Of a stretch of 64,000 bases of DNA, positions 16,622 to 25,231 are shown in pieces. The DNA lies in NCBI RefSeq assembly GCF_007830295.1, contig NZ_VLKC01000002.1:3788341-3852340 (forward strand). Direction: 5' to 3'. The first letter of the stretch is position 1, and each line of letters begins with the position of its first letter. A model generated the notes under the pieces. It was not told the DNA's origin. It searched no databases and was given only the letters and a program-made list of their open reading frames with translations. This stretch comes from Sporomusa sp. KB1 (GTDB lineage Bacteria; Bacillota; Negativicutes; Sporomusales; Sporomusaceae). The position numbers and the translations under genes are program-made.

Positions 16622-17143
16622 GTGGCGAGGTTTAACCTCCGGCAACATAGTGCTCAACTACTAATTATCTGTTGCTTACTAGTAGCGGCACTAGGCTATT
16701 TCTTCTGGTCGCCGGGGCTGATTGCATTCTCAGGTAGTTATTCTGATAGTTATTCTGACACCTCTCAACAAGACAGTGTTTCACAAGCGATGCTTCAGCC
16801 GGTAACGGGCTATTCGGCACTGCCGGTGATGCGTGATCCGTTTGCCGTTCCCCAGGAATTTGCGCAGGTGGCACCTGTTCCGGCTTTACCGCCACCGGCT
16901 AAGAATTACCCCAGTATTTCGAACAATGTTTTGCCACCGTCTGCAATACCGGAAAGCTCATTAGAACTTGTTGGTGTAGTGAGCGGTGGAGGGCAAAAAG
17001 TGGCGATAATTAAAAGTGCTGGCAAGAGTGGTTCCTATCAAATCAAGGATTATCTTGGACCATATCAACTGCTGGCAGTGGGGGAAAGAGCGGTTACTCT
17101 TTGGGGACCAAAAGGTGAAAAAGTTTTGATTTTAGAAAGGTGA
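16622..17143 (+). CDS. PilP/GspC-like pilus alignment protein
   Basis: A 173-residue protein beginning at GTG 16622 after AAGGGAG. It has one N-terminal membrane helix (LLIICCLLVAALGYFFWSPG), a long Ser/Pro/Ala-rich linker, and a C-terminal small beta domain (SLELVGVVSGGGQKVAIIK, then KDYLGPYQLLAVGERAVTLW) like the HR domain of PilP/GspC. Such proteins connect the inner-membrane PilN-PilO complex to the secretin. There is no lipobox, unlike proteobacterial PilP. The stop overlaps the region just before pilQ. Confidence 0.78.
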   Translation: MARFNLRQHSAQLLIICCLLVAALGYFFWSPGLIAFSGSYSDSYSDTSQQDSVSQAMLQPVTGYSALPVMRDPFAVPQEFAQVAPVPALPPPAKNYPSISNNVLPPSAIPESSLELVGVVSGGGQKVAIIKSAGKSGSYQIKDYLGPYQLLAVGERAVTLWGPKGEKVLILER

Positions 17144-17151
17144 AATCTTCA

Positions 17152-18477
17152 ATGCGGTGTCTGATAAAATCGATCCTGGTAGCGTTGTGGATTTGTTTTT
17201 CTACCATAACAGGCGTTGCAGTGGCTAATCCTCAAGTGAATATGAATGTGATTAATGGTGAAGTACGGGATGTACTTACCGCGCTGGCGACTATTGGCAA
17301 GGCAAATATGGTAATAGATGACTCGGTCAAGGGTACGATTACCATTCAACTTACGAATATTCCGTACGCTTCGGCCGTGGATTTGGTGTGCAAGACCAAA
17401 GGGCTTACCTACCAATTTGTTGACGATGTTATGGTCGTAGGGGTTGCTGATCAAATCGGCAGAGGATTTGGTTCGGTACATATATTTAAGCTGAAATTCA
17501 TTAATCCGGATTCGGTGAAAGACACAATTTTTTCCATCTTATTTGGTGAGAGAAAAGGCGAGAAAGCAACAAAGACGGCGGGAAGCAGTGCCAATTTACA
17601 AAAGAGCACTACAGCTAGTGCTACATCAACTTCTGGCGAAACAGCTAGCGAAAAATCAACAGAGTTAGACCGATTGACGATTGATTATGCAACAAATTCA
17701 TTAGTTCTCTTTGGCACTGAGGCTGAGGCGGCACAGATCCAAAAATTATTGTCTGAACTAGACATACCCTATCAGCAGGTATCACTGGAAGCTGAGGTAT
17801 TGGCAATTAGTAAAGATAAAACAAAAGATTTGGGAATTGAATGGTCGTGGGAGGCAACACCGCAATATGCAGAGAGAACTACAGACGATAATGGAGCTGT
17901 TACTGTTACCCGCAGTGGCAGTAAGGGTGTAATTCAGTTTGGACGTAATCCCGAAGGAAACCCGTATGAGTTTTATTATCAGGCAACTATTAATGCTTTG
18001 GTAAGCAACGGTGACGCTAAGGTGCTGGCCAAACCTAAAGTTACCACGATCAATGGTAAACAGGCACAGATACTTATTGGTGACCGTATCCCGGTGCAGG
18101 TTCAAACATTGACGAATGGGATAACAACAACCAGTACCGAGTATATTGATGCTGGTATTAAATTGATTTATACGCCCCGGATTAATACTGACGGATTAAT
18201 AACGGTAGATGTCCGCACAGAAGTTAGCAGTGCAACACTAGTGCCTGATATTAAGGCCTATAAGATTACTACCCGTCAGGCTGAGACCACGGTACGGCTA
18301 AAAGATGGCGAAACCATGGTAATTGGTGGTTTGATTGGGGCTACAGACAATGAAGTTAGAAAGGCAGTACCGTTCTTTGGTGACCTACCAATAATTGGGT
18401 CTCTATTCAAGAATTTTAACAAATCCCATAACGATACAGAAGTAGTCATTTTTCTTACTCCACGTATCGTAAAATAG
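17152..18477 (+). CDS. pilQ: Type IV pilus secretin PilQ
   Basis: A 441-residue outer-membrane secretin through which the pilus exits. ATG 17152 is chosen because AGAAAGG lies 11 nt before it; an in-frame GTG at 17140 overlaps that site. A signal peptide (cleavage after AVA, about residue 25) is followed by an STN/N0 domain (NMNVINGEVRDVLTALATIG), an N1 domain, a Ser/Thr-rich insert, and the secretin core (ALVSNGDAKVLAKPKVTTIN, GDRIPVQV, and VPFFGDLPIIGSLFKN near the end). It is short compared with proteobacterial PilQ (about 700) because AMIN domains are absent. It is strong evidence for an outer membrane. Confidence 0.94.
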   Translation: MRCLIKSILVALWICFSTITGVAVANPQVNMNVINGEVRDVLTALATIGKANMVIDDSVKGTITIQLTNIPYASAVDLVCKTKGLTYQFVDDVMVVGVADQIGRGFGSVHIFKLKFINPDSVKDTIFSILFGERKGEKATKTAGSSANLQKSTTASATSTSGETASEKSTELDRLTIDYATNSLVLFGTEAEAAQIQKLLSELDIPYQQVSLEAEVLAISKDKTKDLGIEWSWEATPQYAERTTDDNGAVTVTRSGSKGVIQFGRNPEGNPYEFYYQATINALVSNGDAKVLAKPKVTTINGKQAQILIGDRIPVQVQTLTNGITTTSTEYIDAGIKLIYTPRINTDGLITVDVRTEVSSATLVPDIKAYKITTRQAETTVRLKDGETMVIGGLIGATDNEVRKAVPFFGDLPIIGSLFKNFNKSHNDTEVVIFLTPRIVK

Positions 18478-18505
18478 CTATGCTTTACTATTTTTGGAGG
18501 AACAA

Positions 18506-19033
18506 GTGAAAAACATAGTGTTAATCGGTTTCATGGGCACAGGTAAGACCAGTACCGGACGGTTATTAGCAGGACGGCTTAACCGCCCATTTATTGATGT
18601 TGATAAAAAGATTGAGCAAGAAACAGGATTAGCCATTAGTGATATTTTTCAGCTTTATGGGGAAGACCATTTTCGTCAGATAGAACGGGAGGTTATTTCC
18701 CGCGTGGCCCGTTACACCAATACGGTTATTGCTACCGGTGGCGGGGTGGTGCTCAAACAGGAGAATATAGTTAGACTTAAAAATACCGGTGTAATTATTT
18801 CGCTTATGGCATCATTGGAAATTATTTTAGAGAGAACAGCGCGACCTGGTATTCGGCCATTGTTAGACTGTGAAGACCGGGCTGAGCGGGTAGCCAAACT
18901 TTTTCAGGATAGGGCCAGTCTTTACATGAAGGCCGATTATACAATAGACACCAGTTGTATGTCGCCACAGCAGGTGACAGAAAGAATTATTGTATTTCTC
19001 AGGGAAGGGGGGCATTTGCGTGGCCGAAGTTAA
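18506..19033 (+). CDS. aroK: Shikimate kinase
   Basis: It phosphorylates shikimate with ATP. GTG 18506, 5 nt after GGAGG (18496-18500), gives MKNIVLIGFMGTGKTSTGRL; the upstream TTG overlaps the ribosome binding site. Walker A is GFMGTGKTS (about 8-16), then IDVDKKIE (shikimate-binding Asp), the ATGGGVV loop, and the lid RPGIRPLL. Length 175 is typical. It lies directly after pilQ and overlaps aroB by 14 nt, the same pilQ-aroK-aroB order known from Pseudomonas. Confidence 0.95.
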   Translation: MKNIVLIGFMGTGKTSTGRLLAGRLNRPFIDVDKKIEQETGLAISDIFQLYGEDHFRQIEREVISRVARYTNTVIATGGGVVLKQENIVRLKNTGVIISLMASLEIILERTARPGIRPLLDCEDRAERVAKLFQDRASLYMKADYTIDTSCMSPQQVTERIIVFLREGGHLRGRS

Positions 19034-20102
19034 CGTCAATCTGGATGCGCACAGCTATACCATTCATATCACTACCGGTGGTATCAGCCTGGTAGGTGAG
19101 CTGATGAGTAAGCTATCATTAGGGAATAAGATTCTTATTGTGACAGATGACAATGTTTGTCCACTTTATGCGGATACACTGTCTAGCAGTTTGGTGGCCG
19201 CGGGTTTTAAGCCTACTGTTTTAGCTGTAACGCCAGGAGAAAGCTCAAAGTCACTTACTACGGCAAATATCGTATTTACAGAGGCTATTGCTAGCGGGCT
19301 TGATCGTAAGTCTGCTATTATTGCGCTAGGTGGCGGTGTTGTTGGTGACTTGGCTGGCTTTGTGGCGGCAAGTTATTTGCGCGGTGTACCGTTTATTCAA
19401 ATACCGACGACATTGCTGGCGCAGGTTGATTCAAGCGTTGGTGGTAAAACAGCCGTTAACCATGAGTTGGGGAAAAATTTAATTGGCGCTTTCTACCAGC
19501 CCCGTATGGTAGTCATTGACCCACAGGTTTTAGATACGCTTAACGACAGGGAATTGAAGGCAGGTTTGGCTGAAGTTGTCAAATACGGCGTTATTGCTGA
19601 TGGTGATTTCTTTACTTACTTACAAGACAATGCTTCAGCACTACTAGCGCGTGATCCGGTGGTGCTCACCCACATTATTGGTAAGTGCTGCCAGCTTAAA
19701 GCTGATATTGTTGCCCAAGATGAGAGGGAGAGCTCGCTGCGTATGATCTTGAATTTTGGTCACACGGTCGGACATGCCATTGAGGCCGAGGGTGGTTATT
19801 CTGAGTATAATCACGGTGAAGGTGTAGCTATAGGAATGCATGCGGCCGCTCTTATCAGTCAACATGTCGGGCTGTGTGAACAAAGTCAGGTAACTGCTCT
19901 GAAAAAGTTGCTTAACCGGCTGGATTTACCACTTACAGCACCAGGTTATCATCCAGAACAACTGCTCAGCTATTTGGTCAGAGATAAGAAAGTGGTTAAT
20001 GGCAAGATTAATTGGGTGTTGATGTCCAGAATTGGTCATGTAGAAATAACTCATGAAGTTACTGAGGATGCTATTAAGGCGGTATTAGAGCAGATTACAT
20101 GA
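19020..20102 (+). CDS. aroB: 3-Dehydroquinate synthase
   Basis: It makes 3-dehydroquinate from DAHP using NAD and a divalent metal. GTG 19020 lies 14 nt inside the aroK end, with AGGGAAGGGGGG before it. The 360-residue protein has the NAD motif GGGVVGDLAGFVAASYLRGV, then IPTTLLAQVDSSVGGKTAVN, and the metal ligands in KAGLAEVVKYG (Glu) and NFGHTVGHAIEAEGGY / HGEGVAIGMH (His). It is the last shikimate gene of the run. A very stable terminator lies about 180 nt downstream. Confidence 0.96.
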   Translation: MAEVNVNLDAHSYTIHITTGGISLVGELMSKLSLGNKILIVTDDNVCPLYADTLSSSLVAAGFKPTVLAVTPGESSKSLTTANIVFTEAIASGLDRKSAIIALGGGVVGDLAGFVAASYLRGVPFIQIPTTLLAQVDSSVGGKTAVNHELGKNLIGAFYQPRMVVIDPQVLDTLNDRELKAGLAEVVKYGVIADGDFFTYLQDNASALLARDPVVLTHIIGKCCQLKADIVAQDERESSLRMILNFGHTVGHAIEAEGGYSEYNHGEGVAIGMHAAALISQHVGLCEQSQVTALKKLLNRLDLPLTAPGYHPEQLLSYLVRDKKVVNGKINWVLMSRIGHVEITHEVTEDAIKAVLEQIT

Positions 20103-20280
20103 CTTTCAACAAAAGCAGCAACCGCATTATGATCCTTGAGGATGTGCTGCACGAATTGGGCTTGAATGAGCGCAAGATTGCGCATACGATATGGATCAAA
20201 TGGACCCGCCGCTTTCTTATCAGCGGGTGCCAGAGCGTACGTAAGCACAAACTGAATATCGGCATGTCGTCAGACAAACT

Positions 20281-20335
20281 AAAAACGCACGGGTTTCCCC
20301 GCTGACAAGCGGGGAAACCCGTGCGTTTTTCTTTT
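20281..20335 (+). terminator. Very stable intrinsic terminator
   Basis: A perfect 22-bp inverted repeat (20281-20302 / 20309-20330, core CGCACGGGTTTCCCCGC) with a 6-nt loop ends in TTTTTCTTTT. It closes the pil-aro transcription unit. The A-run on the other side makes it bidirectional in form. The 180 nt between aroB and this hairpin holds no gene I can support: the short frame from ATG 20099 runs into the hairpin and looks like a chance frame. Confidence 0.85.
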
Positions 20336-20430
20336 GGTCTGCCGGAAATTATAAGTAAAGCCTTTTGATATAAGAACACCTAAGACTTCTGCGATCTCCT
20401 GAAGTTGGCCCAAGCCAAGTATTTTATTAT

Positions 20431-20552
20431 CCTGACGAAAAAGGATACTTTTCAGGTCTATTGTGTATATCCCTTTTTGGTGTATGGTGGTGTAAAAGGG
20501 GGGAAGGGAGGTTTTCTTTTGACCGAGAAGGCTTCATATGGATCTAAGGACG
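20431..20552 (+). repeat. Duplicated leader, copy A
   Basis: About 122 bp, starting CCTGACG, through a conserved AAAGGATACTTTTC block and an AAGGGAGG ribosome binding site, to the first codons after the ATG at 20538. The same stretch recurs at 23402-23525 with roughly three-quarters or more of positions the same. It probably carries a promoter and translation start shared by two gene units of the accessory block. Confidence 0.8.
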
Positions 20553-20850
20553 TTTCTTTCCCATGTGCGGGAGGCGTTTGGCCTGCAAAGCGAGGAACGC
20601 AAAAACGCGGGATCTGCTGAAACAACTTGCCGATGAACTACAGTACGCCGGTCATGTACAGCAGATTTTCATCCTGCGTAAGAAAAATGAACTAGGCAAA
20701 AGACTGAAAATGGTTTTTCGAAAAACTTACCATTAAGTCGCAAGCGCAGCTGCAGGAACGTTTAAAAAGACAGTAAAGCAACAAGTTGAAAATTTTATTG
20801 AACAAAATTACCCGGTGGGTACTGTTGGTGCGAAAGAATGCTTTGTATAA
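20538..20850 (+). pseudogene. Decayed small gene of unknown function
   Basis: Starting at ATG 20538 the frame reads MDLRTFLSHVREAFGLQSEE and breaks near 20607. A two-base loss would explain the switch to the frame reading RDLLKQLADELQYAGHVQQI and then FILRKKNELGKRLKM. An in-frame TAA at 20734 interrupts it again, yet the same frame continues TFKKTVKQQVENFIEQNYPV to TAA 20848-20850. The joined product would be about 100 residues, mostly helical and charged. The family is not recognised. It uses the start region that is duplicated at 23511. Confidence 0.55.
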
Positions 20851-20941
20851 TTTTCACATACAAAAAGAGGCTGTTTATTATTGTGGAGTGAGGGGGTGAA
20901 GGAATGCCGGCTTATGTGGCGGCCTGCTGCTTGTCCTGCTG

Positions 20942-21166
20942 ATGAGCCTGTATCTGGCGGCGACCTTGCTGAACTTTACGGCGCGGTCCACCGGCAAAAA
21001 TGATAAGGACTGGACGGTTTATCAAACCCACGAAATCGGCGGCGCTTATCTGGAGGCCGGAACCTGGCAACTGTCCATTAAGCCCAATTGGGGTAATGAT
21101 TATTCCGGAATAGAGTACTTCATGAACCTGCGCAGTGTTACGCTGCAACTGGAAAAAGAGAAGTAG
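20942..21166 (+). CDS. Small membrane protein, probably damaged at its 5' end
   Basis: From ATG 20942 the 74-residue product begins MSLYLAATLLNFTARSTG and continues to YQTHEIGGAYLEAGTWQLSI and EYFMNLRSVTLQLEKEK. The hydrophobic segment actually extends upstream in the same frame (GLCGGLLLVLL) to a stop at 20897-20899 without a start codon. The only well-placed start (AAGGA then ATG 20904) is in a different frame. A frameshift between 20904 and 20942 is the simplest reading. The stretch after its stop, up to 21255, holds another hydrophobic fragment (MLAAVLDMLYLQGTLPGQAL). Family not recognised. Confidence 0.5.
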   Translation: MSLYLAATLLNFTARSTGKNDKDWTVYQTHEIGGAYLEAGTWQLSIKPNWGNDYSGIEYFMNLRSVTLQLEKEK

Positions 21167-21271
21167 ACCGGCTGTGGCAATGCTCGCCGCCGTTCTCGAC
21201 ATGCTGTATCTGCAGGGAACCTTGCCGGGGCAAGCTTTGACCGGACATAAAGAAACCGAGGTGTGAAACAC

Positions 21272-21814
21272 ATGGAAATTATCCTTGCTGCGGGCGCCGC
21301 CGTTCTTTTGGCAGTTTACTGGGCCGTCAGCACATCCAACCATTTTCGGCGGATACTGATCAAAATCGAAGAAGCTGATTCCGGCATTGAGGTTGCTTTG
21401 ACCAAACGCTATGACACGCTGACCAAACTGCTGGCAGTATGCAAAAACTATGCAAAGTATGAGGTAGAGACCCTGACCGCTGTGGTCAGGCTGCGGCAAA
21501 GCATGCCTGCTGCCGAGAAAGCCGCAGCCAGTCAGCAGATGGACGAGATTCTCCGCCGGGTCAATATAATCGCCGAAGCCTATCCCGAACTGAAAACCAG
21601 TGAAAACTATATAAACCTTCAGAACGCCATCGCCGACGTGGAAGACCATCTGCAGGCGGCCCGCCGGGTCTATAACATGAACGTATCTTCTTACAATCAG
21701 GCCATCGCCGTGTTCCCTGCCAGTATTGTCGCGGGGCTGCAGCACCGGACCCCATGGGACTTTTTCGCGGCCGAGAATAGCAAAAAGGACGATGTGGCGA
21801 TGAATTTTGACTGA
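21272..21814 (+). CDS. LemA family protein
   Basis: A 180-residue protein with one N-terminal transmembrane helix (MEIILAAGAAVLLAVYWAVS) followed by the LemA helical domain: NHFRRILIKIEEADSGIEVA, LTKRYDTLTKLLAVCKNYAK, RRVNIIAEAYPELKTSENYI and a closing YNMNVSSYNQAIAVFP. ATG 21272 follows GAGGTG. LemA proteins are anchored with the helical bundle outside the cytoplasmic membrane; their function is not established. Immediately followed by a DUF3137 gene, a recurrent pairing. Codon use is GC-richer than in the flanking pil and RND genes, suggesting transfer. Confidence 0.9.
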   Translation: MEIILAAGAAVLLAVYWAVSTSNHFRRILIKIEEADSGIEVALTKRYDTLTKLLAVCKNYAKYEVETLTAVVRLRQSMPAAEKAAASQQMDEILRRVNIIAEAYPELKTSENYINLQNAIADVEDHLQAARRVYNMNVSSYNQAIAVFPASIVAGLQHRTPWDFFAAENSKKDDVAMNFD

Positions 21815-21908
21815 CGCCGTCTTGTTAGCGGGCGGGACAACGCGGGTTATGTTTTATATATTGCGGTCGCCTTGCTGCTGTTAGGTAGCGTGAAATAGAG
21901 GTGAATAA

Positions 21909-23120
21909 ATGAAACGAATCAAAAAACTTTTAGGCTTTGACAGCCAGTATTCTTGGATGAAGTGGCTGAAAATGGCCTTTGCCGTCGTCGCGCTGATCAT
22001 TGCTTCGGCGTTTTGGTACAATTTTGGGTTTCTCATCATGGAAGACGGCATCATCGGCATTATCCTTGGACTGCTTGCCTTTGTATTCCTGTTCGGGCCG
22101 ATTCTGCTCAGCATGCTGGGAGTCGCCACGCTGATTGGCACGCTTATCGGCGGTATGCTCAGCGGCGTCAAGCAACACAAGAGTTTCAAGGAAACCGCCG
22201 CCATCGGCTCCGCTGAACTCATGGAACTGGAGAAGCTGCGCATGAAATCGCAGATGCTGGACTTCCTTTTCATCATCGCGGTGATTGCCCTGATAATTCT
22301 GCTTTTTCCCCTCGGGATACCCTTGATGGAAGCCTTTGGCGAGCCGGGACTTTATGGCTACATCATCGTGGCAGTCATCCTGCTGATCGGTTTTTGGGTG
22401 GCGAAGGCCCCCGTCAAGGCGCGTTACAAGGACTCTTTTAAAGAAAATGTTGTGAAGAAAAGTCTTAGTTCGGTTTTGAGCAACATGGAGTTTTTACCGG
22501 AGCAAAAGCTCGACGAAGCTCTGGTCAAAGCGGCGGCGCTGTTTCCCCGCTATGACATTTACGGCGGCAACGATTATCTTGCGGCGGACTACCACGGGCA
22601 TCACTTCGTGCAATCGGACATTCATTTGCAGGAGGAGCGGGAAGAAAGCTACACTGACGACGATGACAATGTGCAGACGCGGACAGTGTATGTCACCATT
22701 TTTCGCGGGCGGCTGATGATCTTTGACTATGATGCCATTTCCGATGAACCGGTCGCCGTCTTAGATCGGTGCGGCGGTAAGCCGAAAAGCACCGAAATGA
22801 TTCAAACAGAGCTGGATGCTTTCAACCAGAGGTTTTTTGTCGTTGCACCCAGTCCGACGGCGGCTTTGCGCATCCTGACCCCGCCCGTTCTCGAGGGCAT
22901 CGTGTTGGCGCGGAGCAAGCTGGACTATCCGCTGTATCTCTCGTTCCGCGAGGATAAGCTCTATGTGGCACTGGCAAACGGTGATTCCTTTGAAGCCGCC
23001 GGCGGCGATGTCACGCTCTCCGAGCAACGTCGGCGCGTGACGGGCGACATTCAGACGATGCTTGATCTTATTGACACATTATATCTGAAAAACGAAGGGG
23101 GAACCAGGACATCAATATGA
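21909..23120 (+). CDS. DUF3137 membrane protein
   Basis: A 403-residue protein with four hydrophobic helices in the first half (about 20-50, 52-80, 120-140, 148-170) and a soluble C-terminal DUF3137 domain: FPRYDIYGGNDYLAADYHGH, QTRTVYVTIFRGRLMIFDYD, AFNQRFFVVAPSPTAALRIL, LARSKLDYPLYLSFREDKLY. RBS is AGAGGTG before ATG. DUF3137 genes often accompany lemA, and the function of the pair is unknown. Its GC-rich third positions match the LemA neighbour. Confidence 0.85.
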   Translation: MKRIKKLLGFDSQYSWMKWLKMAFAVVALIIASAFWYNFGFLIMEDGIIGIILGLLAFVFLFGPILLSMLGVATLIGTLIGGMLSGVKQHKSFKETAAIGSAELMELEKLRMKSQMLDFLFIIAVIALIILLFPLGIPLMEAFGEPGLYGYIIVAVILLIGFWVAKAPVKARYKDSFKENVVKKSLSSVLSNMEFLPEQKLDEALVKAAALFPRYDIYGGNDYLAADYHGHHFVQSDIHLQEEREESYTDDDDNVQTRTVYVTIFRGRLMIFDYDAISDEPVAVLDRCGGKPKSTEMIQTELDAFNQRFFVVAPSPTAALRILTPPVLEGIVLARSKLDYPLYLSFREDKLYVALANGDSFEAAGGDVTLSEQRRRVTGDIQTMLDLIDTLYLKNEGGTRTSI

Positions 23121-23148
23121 AAAGGCTAATTACGCAACCCAAGGCATT

Positions 23149-23361
23149 TTGAATGTTGTTTTGGATAGCGCTTTGCCGTTTGCAAGTTACTTGATCTTCA
23201 ATCTTGTTTTAATAGAATTTATAGTATTTTTGACTGAATTTTTAGGTGTGCTCGTTTTAATTAAAGAACACGGCAAACTTCGCCGCGTTTCTTATGTGCT
23301 GGTTGCAAATACAGTCAGTCTCGTATTAGGCGGCTATTGGATAATCAACCTGCCGGTTTAA
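23149..23361 (+). CDS. Small membrane protein fragment
   Basis: From TTG 23149 a 70-residue product with two or three hydrophobic stretches: SALPFASYLIFNLVLIEFIV, FLTEFLGVLVLIKEHGK and YVLVANTVSLVLGGYWIINL. The frame is open further back (NYATQGILNVV) into the end of the DUF3137 gene without a proper start, and the nearby ATG 23117 belongs to another frame that stops at once. It is probably a truncated or frameshifted C-terminal piece of a polytopic protein. Family not recognised. Confidence 0.4.
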   Translation: MNVVLDSALPFASYLIFNLVLIEFIVFLTEFLGVLVLIKEHGKLRRVSYVLVANTVSLVLGGYWIINLPV

Positions 23362-23401
23362 TAGGCAACCAGTGCCATTGTGCGGATAGCTTTTTCTTAT
23401 G

Positions 23402-23525
23402 CCTGACGCAAAAGGATACTTTTCGGGGCTATTGTGGATATTCCTTCTCGGTATATAGTGGTATAAACAGGAGGAGAAGGGAGGTTTCTTTTTGACTGGG
23501 AGGACCTCATATGAACCTATGTACG
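23402..23525 (+). repeat. Duplicated leader, copy B
   Basis: Second copy of the 122-bp segment at 20431. Shared blocks are CCTGACG, AAAAGGATACTTTTC, CTATTGTG, TATA/GTGGT, GAAGGGAGGTTT and TCATATG followed by related first codons. It ends inside the next gene, so the duplication includes the start of the coding sequence. Confidence 0.8.
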
Positions 23526-24476
23526 GCCGTTTTTTATACGGGAATGCGATTCTCCGGGAGGCAGCAGCGTACCGCCGGCTTCGTCCGGCCGAACCTTGAT
23601 AACAGCGAGCGGGTTACGCCGGAGGATATGAATTTTGACGGTTATACAGATTTAAAAATCACGGCGGTGCAGGGCAATGCCAACGTGTATTATCACTGCT
23701 GGCTGTGGGATCAAAAACGGCAAGAGTTCGTTTTCCATAAAGGCTTGAGCAACCTTGCGTCACCTGTATTTGATTCCAGTGCTAAGACCGTGCATTCCTT
23801 TACCCCTGTGAGCGCCACCGACAGTGTGGAGGCAACCTATACTTTCCTTCGCAACGGTAAGCTTAGCCCCTTGCAAATCATTGAGCAGGCATATGACAAA
23901 GACGGGAATTTAATAATAGCCAGACAGTATAGCCTGGATAAAAAAGGCAAGAAACACTTGGTGCGTGAACAGGTAGTTCTTCAGGAACAGGGGGAATTGA
24001 AAGCCGAAGATCAAGAATTGGATTTCATGCCCTTTCCCAACGCAACGGTTTACAAATCGATGCAGGGTTTTTCCCTCCTTTTGCCTGAAGGCGCCGTCGC
24101 CAGGGATACCACTGACGGCGTGAAAGTTACGGCCGGAAAGTGGTTTGTTTTTGTGAACCGGTTGGGGAACGCCGTCGATAATCTGGCTGACCGGGCGGTT
24201 CAGACCGAACTGGAAGAAAAGGCATTGTGCGAAGAGCCTCTGAGTCGGGGGAAAATAGAATGGGCCTATTCGACCGACCAAACGACACTAAACGGGTATG
24301 ATTTTTATCGCAGGCCGTTCACCGGCGTGCTTGACGGCGTACCGGTCGATAGGGGCACCTTCTACTATGCTAATATCAACGGCAAGCATTACAGAGTGGT
24401 CAGCGCTCAGTTGACAGGTATCAGCGACGGCATTATCCTGCTGGTTAAAATGCTGAACACACTTGTTGTCGAGTGA
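23511..24476 (+). CDS. XAC2610-like protein, apparently lacking its signal peptide
   Basis: A 321-residue product. After an odd N-terminus derived from the duplicated leader (MNLCTAVFYTGMRFSGRQQR) comes a segment typical of XAC2610-related proteins: DMNFDGYTDLKITAVQGNAN, then VYYHCWLWDQKRQEFVFHKG, then repeated beta-strand patterns. The C-terminal half (FMPFPNATVYKSMQGFSLLL onward) resembles a separate beta-sandwich domain. Family members are normally exported, but no signal peptide is present. The gene may be a fusion in which the duplicated leader replaced the true 5' end. The function of the family is unknown. A 111-bp repeat begins at its stop codon. Confidence 0.65.
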   Translation: MNLCTAVFYTGMRFSGRQQRTAGFVRPNLDNSERVTPEDMNFDGYTDLKITAVQGNANVYYHCWLWDQKRQEFVFHKGLSNLASPVFDSSAKTVHSFTPVSATDSVEATYTFLRNGKLSPLQIIEQAYDKDGNLIIARQYSLDKKGKKHLVREQVVLQEQGELKAEDQELDFMPFPNATVYKSMQGFSLLLPEGAVARDTTDGVKVTAGKWFVFVNRLGNAVDNLADRAVQTELEEKALCEEPLSRGKIEWAYSTDQTTLNGYDFYRRPFTGVLDGVPVDRGTFYYANINGKHYRVVSAQLTGISDGIILLVKMLNTLVVE

Positions 24477-24575
24477 ACTTGTTTCAACAAAGCTGAAACA
24501 TCGGGGGTTTAGGCGGAGAGTCTACATCACTTAAACTGACGTCGCTTATAGACAGGCTGCGACGGGCAAAAAAAG
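24473..24575 (+). repeat. 111-bp structured repeat, copy 1 (degenerate 3' end)
   Basis: It starts GTGAAC at the stop codon of the previous gene. It contains the GTTTCAAC/GCTGAAAC hairpin, the GGCGGAGAGTCTAC block and a degenerate third part. The first two-thirds match the copies at 25719-25829 (reverse) and 35561-35671; the end is diverged. The 170 bp from here to the next gene hold no recognisable gene. Confidence 0.75.
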
Positions 24576-24749
24576 CCGGGCGGGGAAGTTAAACTGCTGC
24601 CGGAAAAGGCCATTTTGACCGATGCCCCCGATATTCCTGTCGGCGCCTGTCTACCGGGAAAAGTCGGTGTAACGGCCTGAACGGGAGGCGGGAGCCGGTC
24701 GACAGACAGGTGCAAGCTGCGAAAAAATTATAGGGAAGAGGTGCGTTGA

Positions 24750-25178
24750 ATGGGAAACAAAGCATGCAAAATCCTGTTCGGTTTATTCATCCTGCTGGTG
24801 GTGGCTGTTGCTCCGCAACCAGCGGCAGCCATCGGCATCAGTCTCGAAAATCCTTACGATCAAACCCTATGGACAGCCATCGTATATTTTGAGGACTCGT
24901 CCGGTAAGTGGGTAACCAGAGGCTGGTACAAAGTCGCCCCAAATAGTACCCGGAAACTGGATTTTTCCTCGTCAACCAAGAAAAATTCCGTGTATATCCA
25001 TGCTCACACCAGCGAAGCGTTCTGGGGAGGCAGCGAAAATTCGATCAAGCGGACAGTGATAAAAGAAACTTTTAAATACTACGATGGCGAACCCTGCCCG
25101 CCGGGCAGCAATCGCCGGCAGGTGTACCTTGACCGGTGGTATGTGGAAAATAACGGCATAGTTTACTGGCGGCCCTGA
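24750..25178 (+). CDS. Exported DUF1036-like protein, paralogue 1
   Basis: A 142-residue protein with a signal peptide (LFGLFILLVVAVAPQPAAA, cleavage near residue 27). The mature part carries a DUF1036-like core: NPYDQTLWTAIVYFEDSSGK, then WVTRGWYKVAPNSTRKLDF, then a small Cys/Pro segment (YDGEPCPPGSNRRQV). DUF1036 proteins are small exported beta proteins of unknown function. GAAGAGGTG precedes ATG. The next gene is a close paralogue, so a tandem duplication is evident. Confidence 0.72.
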   Translation: MGNKACKILFGLFILLVVAVAPQPAAAIGISLENPYDQTLWTAIVYFEDSSGKWVTRGWYKVAPNSTRKLDFSSSTKKNSVYIHAHTSEAFWGGSENSIKRTVIKETFKYYDGEPCPPGSNRRQVYLDRWYVENNGIVYWRP

Positions 25179-25231
25179 GGATGCCGGACCAGGTTTCAGC
25201 GGTTTTAAATTTAGTGAAGAGGTGACATATA

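Noticed and set aside
20095..20379. Minus-strand frame of 94 codons and plus-strand frame of 68 codons after aroB
   Set aside because: Both run through the 22-bp terminator stem, have odd composition and no good ribosome binding site.
21815..21908. A short hydrophobic peptide right after LemA (AGYVLYIAVALLLLG)
   Set aside because: It has no start codon; probably leftover sequence from the decayed island.
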